This document shows positions 1 to 7,283 of a DNA stretch of 64,000 nt, one piece after another. This stretch comes from Telluria aromaticivorans. GTDB taxonomy: Bacteria; Pseudomonadota; Gammaproteobacteria; Burkholderiales; Burkholderiaceae_D. Location of the stretch: the NCBI RefSeq assembly GCF_013003915.1, contig NZ_JABAIV010000007.1:124001-188000 (forward strand). Reading direction: 5' to 3'. The position numbers and the translations under genes are program-made. The notes beneath the pieces are model-generated. The model was not told where the DNA came from and ran no database searches. It worked only from the letters and a program-made list of their open reading frames with translations. How positions within the stretch are numbered: position 1 is the stretch's first letter; every line of letters begins with the position of its first letter.

Positions 1-1086
1 ACGGTGCTGACCGACGTGTATCACATCACCCTGCTGTTCAGCTTCACGCGCGCCTACTTTTTGGTAGACATGGAAGTGCCGTCGGCGTTCGTGGGCTTCC
101 TGCGCAGCCTGATGCCGCGCAAGCCGCGCAGCGAAATCTATACCGTGCTGGGCCTGCAGAAGCAGGGCAAGACCCTGTTCTACCGCGACTACCTGCAGCA
201 CCTGAAACACAGCTCGGACCGCTTCCAGATCGCGCCCGGCATCCGCGGGCTGGTGATGCTGGTGTTCGAACTGCCGTCCTTCCCCTATGTGTTCAAGGTG
301 ATCAAGGATTTCTATCCGCCCCCGAAGGACACCACGCGCGCGCTGGTCAAGGAAAAATACTTGCTGGTGAAGCACCACGACCGCGTCGGGCGCATGGCAG
401 ATACCCTCGAATATTCCGACGTCGCCTTCCCGCTGGCGCGCTTTTCCGAAGAGCTGCTGGCCGAACTGAAGGAATTCGCGCCCTCACTGGTCGAGATCGA
501 AGGCGAGCGCATTATCGTGCGCCACCTGTATATCGAGCGCCGCATGGTGCCGCTGAATATTTATCTCGGCAATGCGCAGGAACAGGGAAACGAGGAACGC
601 ATCGAGCACGGCGTGATCGAATATGGGAATGCGATCAAGGACCTGGTGGCGGCGAATATCTTCCCCGGCGATATGCTGTATAAAAATTTCGGCGTCACCC
701 GCCACGGCCGCGTCGTGTTCTATGATTACGATGAGATCGAGTACCTCACCGACTGCCATTTTCGCGATATCCCGGAAGCGCGCAACGAAGAAGACGAGAT
801 GTCGGCAGAACCGTGGTACCCGATCGGCAAGCACGACGTCTTCCCGGAACAATTCGGCCGCTTTTTGCTTGGAAATCCCAGGATTCGTCACTACTTTATG
901 AAACACCACGCGGACTTGCTTACCCGCGATTATTGGCAGTCCCACAAGGACCGCATATTGGCGGGCGTCGTCGACGACGTCTTCCCGTACCCGCAGCAGA
1001 TCCGCTTTTGCAATCACCAGGCTATCCCCACCCCGGCGCCGCAGCATTCACCTGCACAGCCAACCATTTTGGAGAACACACAATGA
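1..1086 (+). CDS. aceK: Isocitrate dehydrogenase kinase/phosphatase, C-terminal part (5' cut by window edge)
   Basis: The frame is open at the left edge, so only about 361 C-terminal residues of a protein usually near 580-600 residues are present. AceK phosphorylates and dephosphorylates isocitrate dehydrogenase in the cytoplasm, switching carbon between the TCA cycle and the glyoxylate shunt. The visible part contains the family kinase core: the nucleotide-binding stretch APGIRGLVM, the [10 protein letters not shown] strand with its ATP-binding lysine, and the catalytic region [13 protein letters not shown] followed by VVFYDYDEI. The C-terminal tail is Pro/Ala-rich and unconserved in appearance. 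The stop codon overlaps the start of the next gene in an ATGA arrangement, so the thiolase is probably translationally coupled to aceK. Confidence 0.95.
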   Translation, partial: TVLTDVYHITLLFSFTRAYFLVDMEVPSAFVGFLRSLMPRKPRSEIYTVLGLQKQGKTLFYRDYLQHLKHSSDRFQIAPGIRGLVMLVFELPSFPYVFKVIKDFYPPPKDTTRALVKEKYLLVKHHDRVGRMADTLEYSDVAFPLARFSEELLAELKEFAPSLVEIEGERIIVRHLYIERRMVPLNIYLGNAQEQGNEERIEHGVIEYGNAIKDLVAANIFPGDMLYKNFGVTRHGRVVFYDYDEIEYLTDCHFRDIPEARNEEDEMSAEPWYPIGKHDVFPEQFGRFLLGNPRIRHYFMKHHADLLTRDYWQSHKDRILAGVVDDVFPYPQQIRFCNHQAIPTPAPQHSPAQPTILENTQ

Positions 1087-2282
1087 ATGATCCAGTCGTT
1101 ATCGTTGGCGCCGCCCGTACCCCGATGGGTGCCTTCCAGGGCGATTTCTCGTCGAAGTCGGCGAGCGACCTCGGCGCGGTGGCGATCAAGGCCGCAGTCG
1201 AGCGCGCCGGCGTATCCGCCGACAGCATCGAACACGTCTACTTCGGCAACTGCCTGATGGCCGGCCAGGGCCAGGCCCCGGCGCGCCAGGCGCTGATCAA
1301 GGCCGGCCTGCCGATGTCGGTCGGCGCCGTGACCCTGTCGAAAATGTGCGGCTCGGCGATGCAGGCCGCGATCTTCGCGCATGACCAGCTGGTGGCCGGC
1401 AGCGCCGACATCGTGGTCGCCGGCGGCATGGAATCGATGACCAACGCCCCTTACCTGATCCCGAAAGCGCGCGGCGGCTACCGCATCGGCCACGCGCCGA
1501 TGTTCGACCACATGATGATGGACGGCCTGGAAGACGCCTACTCGCGCAACGAGAAGACCGGCGAAGGCCGTTCGATGGGCACCTTCGCCGAAGAATGCGT
1601 GGCGACTTACCAGTTCTCGCGCGAAGAGCAGGACAACTTTGCCATTGAATCGGTCAAGCGCGCGCAGGCTGCCAACAACGAAGGCTGGTTCAACTGGGAA
1701 GTCGCGCCGGTGAGCGTGGCTACCCGCGCCGGCGAGCTGGTAGTCGAGAAGGACGAAGGCCCGCTGAAGGCCAAGATCGACAAGATCCCGTCGCTCAAGC
1801 CTGCCTTCAAGAAGGACGGCACCGTGACCGCCGCATCGTCCTCGTCGATCAACGACGGCGCCGCCGCCCTGGTGATGATGCGCGAATCGAAGGCCAAGGA
1901 ACTGGGCCTGGCCCCGATCGCCCGCGTGATCGGCCACGCTACGTTCGCGCAGGAACCGAACCTGTTCACCACCGCCCCGATCGGCGCGATGCAGAAGCTG
2001 TTCAAGAAGACCGGCTGGACCGCCGCCGACGTCGACCTGTTCGAGATCAACGAAGCCTTTGCCGCGGTGCCGATGGCCGCCATGCGCGACCTCGACATCC
2101 CGCACAACAAGGTCAACATCCACGGCGGCGCCTGCGCCCTGGGCCACCCGATCGGCGCATCGGGCGCGCGCATCATCGTGACCCTGCTGGGCGCGCTCAA
2201 GCGCACCGGCGGCAAGCGCGGCGTCGCGTCGCTGTGCATTGGTGGCGGTGAAGCGACGGCGATGGCGATCGAGCTGGTTTAA
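1083..2282 (+). CDS. Acetyl-CoA C-acetyltransferase (thiolase)
   Basis: A 399-residue thiolase, the normal length. It catalyses the reversible condensation or cleavage of two-carbon units on CoA (acetoacetyl-CoA to two acetyl-CoA). Seen: nucleophile Cys89 in SKMCGSAMQ, the NEAF motif, the [14 protein letters not shown] signature with the catalytic His, and the C-terminal Cys in SLCIGGGEA. The ATG at 1083 overlaps the aceK stop by 4 nt and has GGAG about 7 nt upstream. A longer reading starting inside aceK is unlikely. The following SDR and acyl-CoA dehydrogenase suggest a role in fatty-acid, ketone-body or amino-acid acyl-CoA breakdown. Biosynthetic (PHB) use cannot be excluded from sequence alone. 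Confidence 0.95.
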   Translation: MNDPVVIVGAARTPMGAFQGDFSSKSASDLGAVAIKAAVERAGVSADSIEHVYFGNCLMAGQGQAPARQALIKAGLPMSVGAVTLSKMCGSAMQAAIFAHDQLVAGSADIVVAGGMESMTNAPYLIPKARGGYRIGHAPMFDHMMMDGLEDAYSRNEKTGEGRSMGTFAEECVATYQFSREEQDNFAIESVKRAQAANNEGWFNWEVAPVSVATRAGELVVEKDEGPLKAKIDKIPSLKPAFKKDGTVTAASSSSINDGAAALVMMRESKAKELGLAPIARVIGHATFAQEPNLFTTAPIGAMQKLFKKTGWTAADVDLFEINEAFAAVPMAAMRDLDIPHNKVNIHGGACALGHPIGASGARIIVTLLGALKRTGGKRGVASLCIGGGEATAMAIELV

Positions 2283-2290
2283 TCACGAAA

Positions 2291-2328
2291 TGTGGTTAAT
2301 GGAATGGTTTTTACTTGCATTAACCACA
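2291..2328. repeat. 11-bp inverted repeat after the thiolase gene
   Basis: Arms TGTGGTTAATG (2291-2301) and CATTAACCACA (2318-2328) are perfectly complementary around a 16-nt loop, starting 8 nt after the thiolase stop. No T-run follows, so it is not a classical terminator. It may be a transcript 3'-end hairpin or an operator. Confidence 0.45.
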
Positions 2329-2349
2329 ATACGATATGAATCGCGATCC

Positions 2350-2452
2350 CGTAGGGTGGGCAGGTTCCCTGCCCACGCGTTCAACGAAAGAACGCGTCAC
2401 CACAATGCATCCATGAGTTGAACGCGCGGTCGGCGAAGCCGACCACCCTACG
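2350..2452. repeat. Intergenic palindromic repeat, family A copy 1
   Basis: Outer arms CGTAGGGTGG and CCACCCTACG bracket two hairpins: GTGGGCAGG/CCTGCCCAC with loop TTC, and GGTCGGC/GCCGACC with loop GAA. The hairpins are joined by GCGTTCAAC and GTTGAACGC, which also pair. Three more copies with the same architecture lie near 24.3, 51.4 and 61.4 kb. It sits between the thiolase and the SDR. Confidence 0.9.
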
Positions 2453-2470
2453 AATGAAAAGGAGCCTGTC

Positions 2471-3139
2471 ATGCCTACTGCCCTGATCCTCGGCGCCTCG
2501 CGCGGCATCGGCCACGAGATGGTGCGCCAGTACCGCATCGATGGCTGGCGCGTCATCGCCACTGCCCGCAAGCAGGAAGACTGCGACGAACTCGCCCAGC
2601 TGGGCGCCGTCGCCCACCAGCTCGACGTGACGGGCGCCGAGTCGATCGCCGCGCTGGCCTGGCGCCTCGACGACGAACAGGTCGACCTGGCCTGGCTGGT
2701 GGCCGGCGTCTATGGCCCATCTGGCTCGAGCTTCCCGACCGGCCCCGAATTCGACACGGTCATGCACACCAACGTGCTGGCCGCGATGCGCCTGATCCCG
2801 GTCGTCGGCCCGCTGCTGGCCGACACCCGCGGCAAGCTGGCCGTGCTGTCCTCCAAAATGGGCTCGATCGGCGCGCGCCACAGCACCGAAGGCACGCTCT
2901 ACCGCGCCAGCAAGGCCGCACTCAATTCGGTGTTGGCCGATGCCGCCATCACCTATGGCGCGCAAGGCGTGACCTGCGTGGCCTTCCATCCGGGCTGGGT
3001 CCAGACCGACATGGGCGGCGCAGGCGCGGCCCTCACGGTCGAGCAGAGCGTGGGCGATTTGCGCGCCACGCTGGCGAAGCTGGACGCGTCCAGCAACGGC
3101 AGCTTCCTGAACCACGACGGCGAACCGATCCCCTGGTAA
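2471..3139 (+). CDS. SDR-family NAD(P)-dependent oxidoreductase
   Basis: A 222-residue short-chain dehydrogenase/reductase. Seen: N-terminal cofactor motif GASRGIG (residues 8-14), a VAG turn in place of NNAG (77-79), active-site Ser in LSSKMGS (about 127-128), and YxxxK as Y144-R-A-S-K148. A good ribosome site (GGAG) precedes the ATG. It resembles the C-factor/carbonyl-reductase type of SDR rather than the FabG type. The substrate is not identifiable. The flanking thiolase and acyl-CoA dehydrogenase suggest an acyl-CoA or alcohol intermediate, but this is inference. It is separated from the thiolase by a palindromic repeat and so may be transcribed separately. Confidence 0.9.
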   Translation: MPTALILGASRGIGHEMVRQYRIDGWRVIATARKQEDCDELAQLGAVAHQLDVTGAESIAALAWRLDDEQVDLAWLVAGVYGPSGSSFPTGPEFDTVMHTNVLAAMRLIPVVGPLLADTRGKLAVLSSKMGSIGARHSTEGTLYRASKAALNSVLADAAITYGAQGVTCVAFHPGWVQTDMGGAGAALTVEQSVGDLRATLAKLDASSNGSFLNHDGEPIPW

Positions 3140-3180
3140 GCCGCACACCACATAACAAGACAACGAGACAACGAGACACG

Positions 3181-4308
3181 ATGATACTGAGCGAAGAACA
3201 CCAGATGATCCGCGACGCCCTGCGCAGCTTTTCGCAGGAGCGCCTGGCCCCCGGCGCCGCCCGCCGCGACAAGGAACACAGCTTCCCGAAAGAAGAGCTG
3301 AAGGAACTGGCCGCACTCGGCGCCTTCGGCGTCGCGGTGCCGGAACAATACGGCGGCGCGGGCCTCGACTACGTGTCGCTGGCGCTGGTGCTCGAGGAAA
3401 TCGCGGCCGGCGACGGCGGCACCTCGACCATCATCTCGGTCAACAACTGCCCGGTATGCTCGATCGCCATGATGTATGCGAACGAAGAGCAGAAGGAGCG
3501 CTTTCTGCGCCCGCTGGCGCAAGGCGAGATGCTCGGCGCCTTCGCGCTGACCGAACCGCATACCGGCAGCGATGCGTCGGCACTGCGCACCACGGCCGTA
3601 CGTGACGGCGACGACTACGTCATCAACGGCACCAAGCAGTTCATCACCAGCGGCAAATACGGCGACGTGGCGATCGTGCTGGCCGTCACCGACAAGGCGG
3701 CCGGCAAGAAGGGCATCAGCGCCTTCTGGGTGCCGACCGCGACGCCCGGCTATATCGTCGCCGGCATCGAAGAGAAGATGGGCCAGCACTCGTCGGACAC
3801 CGCGCAGATCCTGTTCGACAATTGCCGCGTGCCTGCGGCGAACCTGATCGGCACCGAGGGCATGGGTTATAAAATCGCCCTGTCGGGCCTCGAGGGCGGC
3901 CGCATCGGCATCGCCTCGCAGTCGGTCGGCATGGCCCGCGCCGCGTACGAGGCGGCGCTGGCGTATTCGAAAGACCGTGAAAGCTTCGGCAAGCCGATCT
4001 TCGAGCACCAGTCGGTGCAGTTCCGCCTGGCCGAGATGGCGATGCAGATCGAGGCGGCGCGCCAGCTGATCCTGCATGCGGCCTCGATGAAGGATGCCGG
4101 CCTGCCCTGCCTGAAGGAAGCGGCGATGGCCAAGCTGTTCGCCTCCGAGATGGCCGAGCGCGTGGTGTCGAATGCGATGCAGGTGTTCGGCGGCTATGGC
4201 TATGTGGCCGACTTCCCGGTCGAGCGCATCTACCGCGACGTGCGCGTGTGCCAGATCTATGAGGGCACCAGCGACATCCAGAAGATCCTGATCGCGCGCG
4301 CACTGTGA
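3181..4308 (+). CDS. Acyl-CoA dehydrogenase (short-chain/butyryl-type)
   Basis: A 375-residue FAD-dependent acyl-CoA dehydrogenase, catalysing alpha,beta-dehydrogenation of an acyl-CoA with electrons passed to ETF. Seen: FAD/substrate segment FALTEPHTGSDAS, the middle-domain TKQFITSG, the RESFGKPI helix, and the C-terminal VFGGYGY and IYEGTSDIQK motifs. The Glu in YEGT is the catalytic base position of the short-chain enzymes. That Glu position and the length favour a butyryl-CoA-like enzyme over isovaleryl-CoA dehydrogenase, whose base lies elsewhere. The upstream 40 nt contain a short tandem GACAACGAGACAACGAGACA and only a weak ribosome site. The stop overlaps the next gene's ATG by one base (TGATG). 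Confidence 0.93.
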   Translation: MILSEEHQMIRDALRSFSQERLAPGAARRDKEHSFPKEELKELAALGAFGVAVPEQYGGAGLDYVSLALVLEEIAAGDGGTSTIISVNNCPVCSIAMMYANEEQKERFLRPLAQGEMLGAFALTEPHTGSDASALRTTAVRDGDDYVINGTKQFITSGKYGDVAIVLAVTDKAAGKKGISAFWVPTATPGYIVAGIEEKMGQHSSDTAQILFDNCRVPAANLIGTEGMGYKIALSGLEGGRIGIASQSVGMARAAYEAALAYSKDRESFGKPIFEHQSVQFRLAEMAMQIEAARQLILHAASMKDAGLPCLKEAAMAKLFASEMAERVVSNAMQVFGGYGYVADFPVERIYRDVRVCQIYEGTSDIQKILIARAL

Positions 4309-4844
4309 TGAGGGTTCGTCCTGCCACGCCGGAAGACCTGCCGGCGCTGTTCGCCTACCTGGGCGAACAGCTGGCGGAAAACGGCCGCGATGGCGCCCCG
4401 CTGTTCCAGCCGATGGAGCAGACCGATGCCGGTGTTCCGCCGGCGATGCAGGAGCGCTTCGCAAGCGGCATGGCGACGCCGGTCGGTGAGCCGGGCTGGC
4501 GCCATGTGTGGATTGCGCTCGACGAGCTTGGCGCGGTAGCCGGGCACATCGACCTGCGCAGCTATCCCGAGGCGGCATCGCGCCACCGCGCCCTGCTCGG
4601 CATGGGCGTGCGCCACGACCAGCGCCAGGCGGGCCTGGGCACGCGGCTGGTGCAGGAAGCGCTGGCCTGGGCCCGCGCCACGCCTCCTTTCGACTGGGTC
4701 GACCTGGAAGTGCTGTCGCAGAACCACAAGGCGCGCGCGCTCTACGTGCGCACCGGCTTCCACGTCACCGGCGAAGTGCCGGACCTGTACCGCATTGGCG
4801 GCGTGTCGGTTGGCGCGGTGTCGATGAGCTTCGCGCTGGCCTGA
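4308..4844 (+). CDS. GNAT-family N-acetyltransferase
   Basis: A 178-residue acetyl-CoA-dependent N-acyltransferase fold. Seen: the acetyl-CoA pyrophosphate loop RQAGLGT (motif A, R/Q-x-x-G-x-G/A) followed by LVQEALAWA, and the motif-B region NHKARALYVRTGF. The ATG overlaps the stop of the acyl-CoA dehydrogenase, so both are likely made from one mRNA. An in-frame GTG three bases upstream is an alternative start. The acceptor substrate cannot be deduced. The coupling may be operonic convenience rather than a shared pathway. Confidence 0.88.
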   Translation: MRVRPATPEDLPALFAYLGEQLAENGRDGAPLFQPMEQTDAGVPPAMQERFASGMATPVGEPGWRHVWIALDELGAVAGHIDLRSYPEAASRHRALLGMGVRHDQRQAGLGTRLVQEALAWARATPPFDWVDLEVLSQNHKARALYVRTGFHVTGEVPDLYRIGGVSVGAVSMSFALA

Positions 4845-4901
4845 AGCAGTACTTATGCCGCGCGCATTGACCGGGTTCGCGGCAGGTCCAATACTCGCGG
4901 G

Positions 4902-5972
4902 ATGACTCGTTTATCCCGTTCTCTCCTCGCTTTCATTCCTTTGCTGTGCGGCCTCGTTCACGCCGCCGAACCGGTTGCCTATCTCGGCAAAGCGGACTGC
5001 CGCATCGCACCGCTTTTGCCCGCACCCGTGAATGCTGCAGTGTCCTGGTCGGGCGCGTGCAAGGACGGTTACGCGGAAGGCAAGGGCGTGCTCGAATGGC
5101 AGGTAGTGGGCGACAGCAAGCGCCGGCTGGAGGGCGTTCTTGTCCGGGGGGAGCTGGGGGGCGAAGGCACCCTGACCTATGAGGCAGGCAAATACATCGG
5201 AACCCTCAGGCAAGGCATGCCGCACGGGACCGGCTATTTCGAGTATGCCAAAGGCGGCCAGTATGAAGGCGGCGTCGTGGACGGGCGGCCCGAAGGCACG
5301 GGTGTGCAGATCGCGCTGGACGGCTCGACCTACCAAGGCGAATGGAAGACGGGTAGGCGCCACGGCGCCGGTAAAGCCGTGTTCACGCTCGGCGGTAGCT
5401 ACGAAGGGGAATGGCGCAACGGCCGGTTCCATGGCCTTGGGAAGATCGTCTATAACGGCAGTGGCCGAACCTATTCCGGTGAATTCGTCGATCATCGTGC
5501 CCTTGGTGCGACCCCCATGCCCAGCGGCGATTACGAACGGTTCGGCTTGAGGGACGAGTATCCTTCCGTCGGCTCGCACGTGCGGCGCGACCGCGTCCAC
5601 GGCGCAGTTGCGCCGGTCGATGCGACCTGGCAGGCCTTGACGCCGGAACAGCAAAATATCATGCGAAACGCCTATCCCGCCCTCGACGATGACGATGAAC
5701 CACCCTATCCACTCAAGGGCACGCGCGCGTTCTATGCGGGGGTGGCAAACCTGTACCGTAAATTTACCGACTTCCAGGGCGACGCGCTGGTCTATGTCAC
5801 CGTAGGCGCCGACGGCGTGCCTGTGACGACCAGCACTTACGGCGTGAAGCACCAGGAGTTCGGGCGCTACCTGTCGATGATCGCCATGCTGCAGCGCTTC
5901 AAGCCGGCGCAGTGTGCCGGTTCGCCGTGCCAGATGATCTTCCCGATCAGATTCCGCTTCTACCTGAAATAA
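4902..5972 (+). CDS. Exported MORN-repeat protein with TonB-C-like C-terminal domain
   Basis: A 356-residue protein with a signal peptide (cleavage probably after LVHA, about residue 21-22). Residues about 95-205 carry at least four MORN-type units, such as YEGGVVDGRPEGTG, YQGEWKTGRRHGAG and YEGEWRNGRFHGLG. The last 65 residues read VTVGADGVPV, then SMIAMLQRFKPA, then a closing IRFRFYLK. This matches the strand-helix-strand pattern of TonB/energy-transduction C-terminal domains. It would act in the periplasm or at the envelope. MORN repeats usually mediate membrane or protein contacts. No partner is evident and the function is unknown. There is no strong ribosome site before the ATG. Confidence 0.8.
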   Translation: MTRLSRSLLAFIPLLCGLVHAAEPVAYLGKADCRIAPLLPAPVNAAVSWSGACKDGYAEGKGVLEWQVVGDSKRRLEGVLVRGELGGEGTLTYEAGKYIGTLRQGMPHGTGYFEYAKGGQYEGGVVDGRPEGTGVQIALDGSTYQGEWKTGRRHGAGKAVFTLGGSYEGEWRNGRFHGLGKIVYNGSGRTYSGEFVDHRALGATPMPSGDYERFGLRDEYPSVGSHVRRDRVHGAVAPVDATWQALTPEQQNIMRNAYPALDDDDEPPYPLKGTRAFYAGVANLYRKFTDFQGDALVYVTVGADGVPVTTSTYGVKHQEFGRYLSMIAMLQRFKPAQCAGSPCQMIFPIRFRFYLK

Positions 5973-5993
5973 GCCGGTCCGGCGCACCGAGCC

Positions 5994-7043
5994 TCAAGAC
6001 ACGGCAGCTTCCAGCAGCGTCACGGTCTGCGCCGCGGTATCGAGCGTGGCCCGGACCCCGATTGGCAGCGTGAACTGGTTGCGGATATGGCCGATCGAAT
6101 AGCCGGTCACCGCCGGAATCGTGAGGCGGTTGAGGTGCTGGGCGAAGGTCTCGTCCAGCGTCAGCGACGGGCGGTCCGGTTCGGGCTTGCAGTCTTCGCA
6201 GATGCCGACCATGACACCGGCGGCATTCGCCAGCCCGACCGACAAATCGAGCTGGGTCAGCCAGCGGTCGAGCCGGTAGGGCGCTTCGTCGACCTCTTCC
6301 AAAAACAGCAGGCTGTCTCGGAAGTTGGCGGCATACGGCGTGCCGCTCAGGGCCGCCACCAACGACAGGTTGCCGCCCATGAGCGGGCCTGTCGCCACGC
6401 CCGCCGTGATGGTGCGGATCCCGTAATGCGGTTCGGCCTGGGCGCGCAGCACGTTCTCCTGCGCCATCGGGATCGTGTACGGCGCACGCGGATCGCTCAA
6501 CAAGGCCATCATGTGCTCTCGCGAGTAATCCGACAGCGTCGACGAGGCCACCGGGCCATGGAAGCTTACCAGGCCGGTCTTGTTGTAGATCGCCAGGTGG
6601 AGCGCCGTAATATCCGAGTAGCCGAGCAGGATGGTCGGGTTGCGGCGAATCAGGCCGTAGTCAAGGCCGGCGAGCAGCGAGATGCAACCGGAGCCACCGC
6701 GGATCGGCCAGATCATCTTCACTTCCGGATCGGCGAACATGGCGTGCAGGTCGGCCAGGCGCTGCTGCACCGAGCCGGCGTAGTTGCCGTGCACCGCTCG
6801 CAGGTAAGTACCCACTTTCACGCGCAGGCCCAGCGCTTCGATGTTGCGGATGGCTTTGTCGATGGAGCGATCGTTGGCGTAGCCGCCGGGGGCGACCAGG
6901 CCGACCAAATCGCCGGGGCGCACGCGCGGGGGTTTGATCAGCTTCTTTGTGGGACGGCGGGATGCACCGGAGGCAAGGCTGGGGAAGCTGGCGGCGATGC
7001 CTGCTGCGGTGAGGGCGCCGAAGCTGCGCCGGTTGATAGTCAT
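5994..7043 (-). CDS. L,D-carboxypeptidase, peptidase family S66, Tat-exported
   Basis: A 349-residue LdcA-family enzyme that removes the terminal D-Ala from murein tetrapeptides. The catalytic triad is visible: Ser143 in LLGYSDIT, Glu249/250 in LFLEEVDE and His319 in SIGHIRNQF. The N-terminus has a twin-arginine signature (NRRSFGAL) and an Ala-rich segment ending ASGA, so it should be exported by Tat. The E. coli enzyme, by contrast, is cytoplasmic. It starts the cell-wall block of this window and lies downstream of the TonB receptor on the same strand, separated by that gene's terminator. A role in trimming external or periplasmic muropeptides is inferred. Microcin-C-type self-immunity is the alternative for the family. 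Confidence 0.9.
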   Translation of the reverse strand: MTINRRSFGALTAAGIAASFPSLASGASRRPTKKLIKPPRVRPGDLVGLVAPGGYANDRSIDKAIRNIEALGLRVKVGTYLRAVHGNYAGSVQQRLADLHAMFADPEVKMIWPIRGGSGCISLLAGLDYGLIRRNPTILLGYSDITALHLAIYNKTGLVSFHGPVASSTLSDYSREHMMALLSDPRAPYTIPMAQENVLRAQAEPHYGIRTITAGVATGPLMGGNLSLVAALSGTPYAANFRDSLLFLEEVDEAPYRLDRWLTQLDLSVGLANAAGVMVGICEDCKPEPDRPSLTLDETFAQHLNRLTIPAVTGYSIGHIRNQFTLPIGVRATLDTAAQTVTLLEAAVS

Positions 7044-7110
7044 GTGAAATGAGCTAAACAGTTACCGTCGTTCCGGCCAAGTTCTGCGTGCGTTGTGGTG
7101 ACGCTTGCAA

Positions 7111-7162
7111 ACTTGGAGTGGCCAATGCCAATGGCATTGGCCACGCCTTCGCCGGGATGACG
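7111..7162. repeat. Intergenic hairpin repeat, family B copy 1
   Basis: On the minus strand the unit reads CATCCCGGCGAAGGC, then a hairpin GTGGCCAATGCCA-T-TGGCATTGGCCAC, then TCCAAGTT. Copy 2 lies at 49324-49376. The stems differ at two base pairs but remain paired in both copies. Just upstream, near 7065-7083, CCGTCG-TTCCGGCCAAGTT repeats the tail module of family C. Confidence 0.85.
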
Positions 7163-7218
7163 TGCTGAGGTAACTGGAGAGAATGCACACTTCCACTGTT
7201 CATGCCCTCCACCACAAA

Positions 7219-7268
7219 GAAAAACGGCCCGCGCCGCAGAAGCTTTCGCCTCCCTCGACAGCGGGCCG
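7219..7268 (-). terminator. Rho-independent terminator of the TonB receptor gene
   Basis: Minus strand: stem CGGCCCGC (7261-7268) pairs with GCGGGCCG (7225-7232) around a 28-nt loop, followed by TTTTTCTTT. It lies 16 nt after the receptor's stop codon. Confidence 0.75.
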
Positions 7269-7283
7269 CCATAAACGGTCAAC

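Noticed and set aside
3181-4308. Calling the acyl-CoA dehydrogenase isovaleryl-CoA dehydrogenase (liuA)
   Set aside because: The catalytic Glu position in YEGTSDIQ is that of short-chain acyl-CoA dehydrogenases, and the gene lies 27 kb from the liu operon.
2953-4578. A 541-codon minus-strand frame opposite the SDR and acyl-CoA dehydrogenase
   Set aside because: Shadow frame crossing two clear plus-strand genes.
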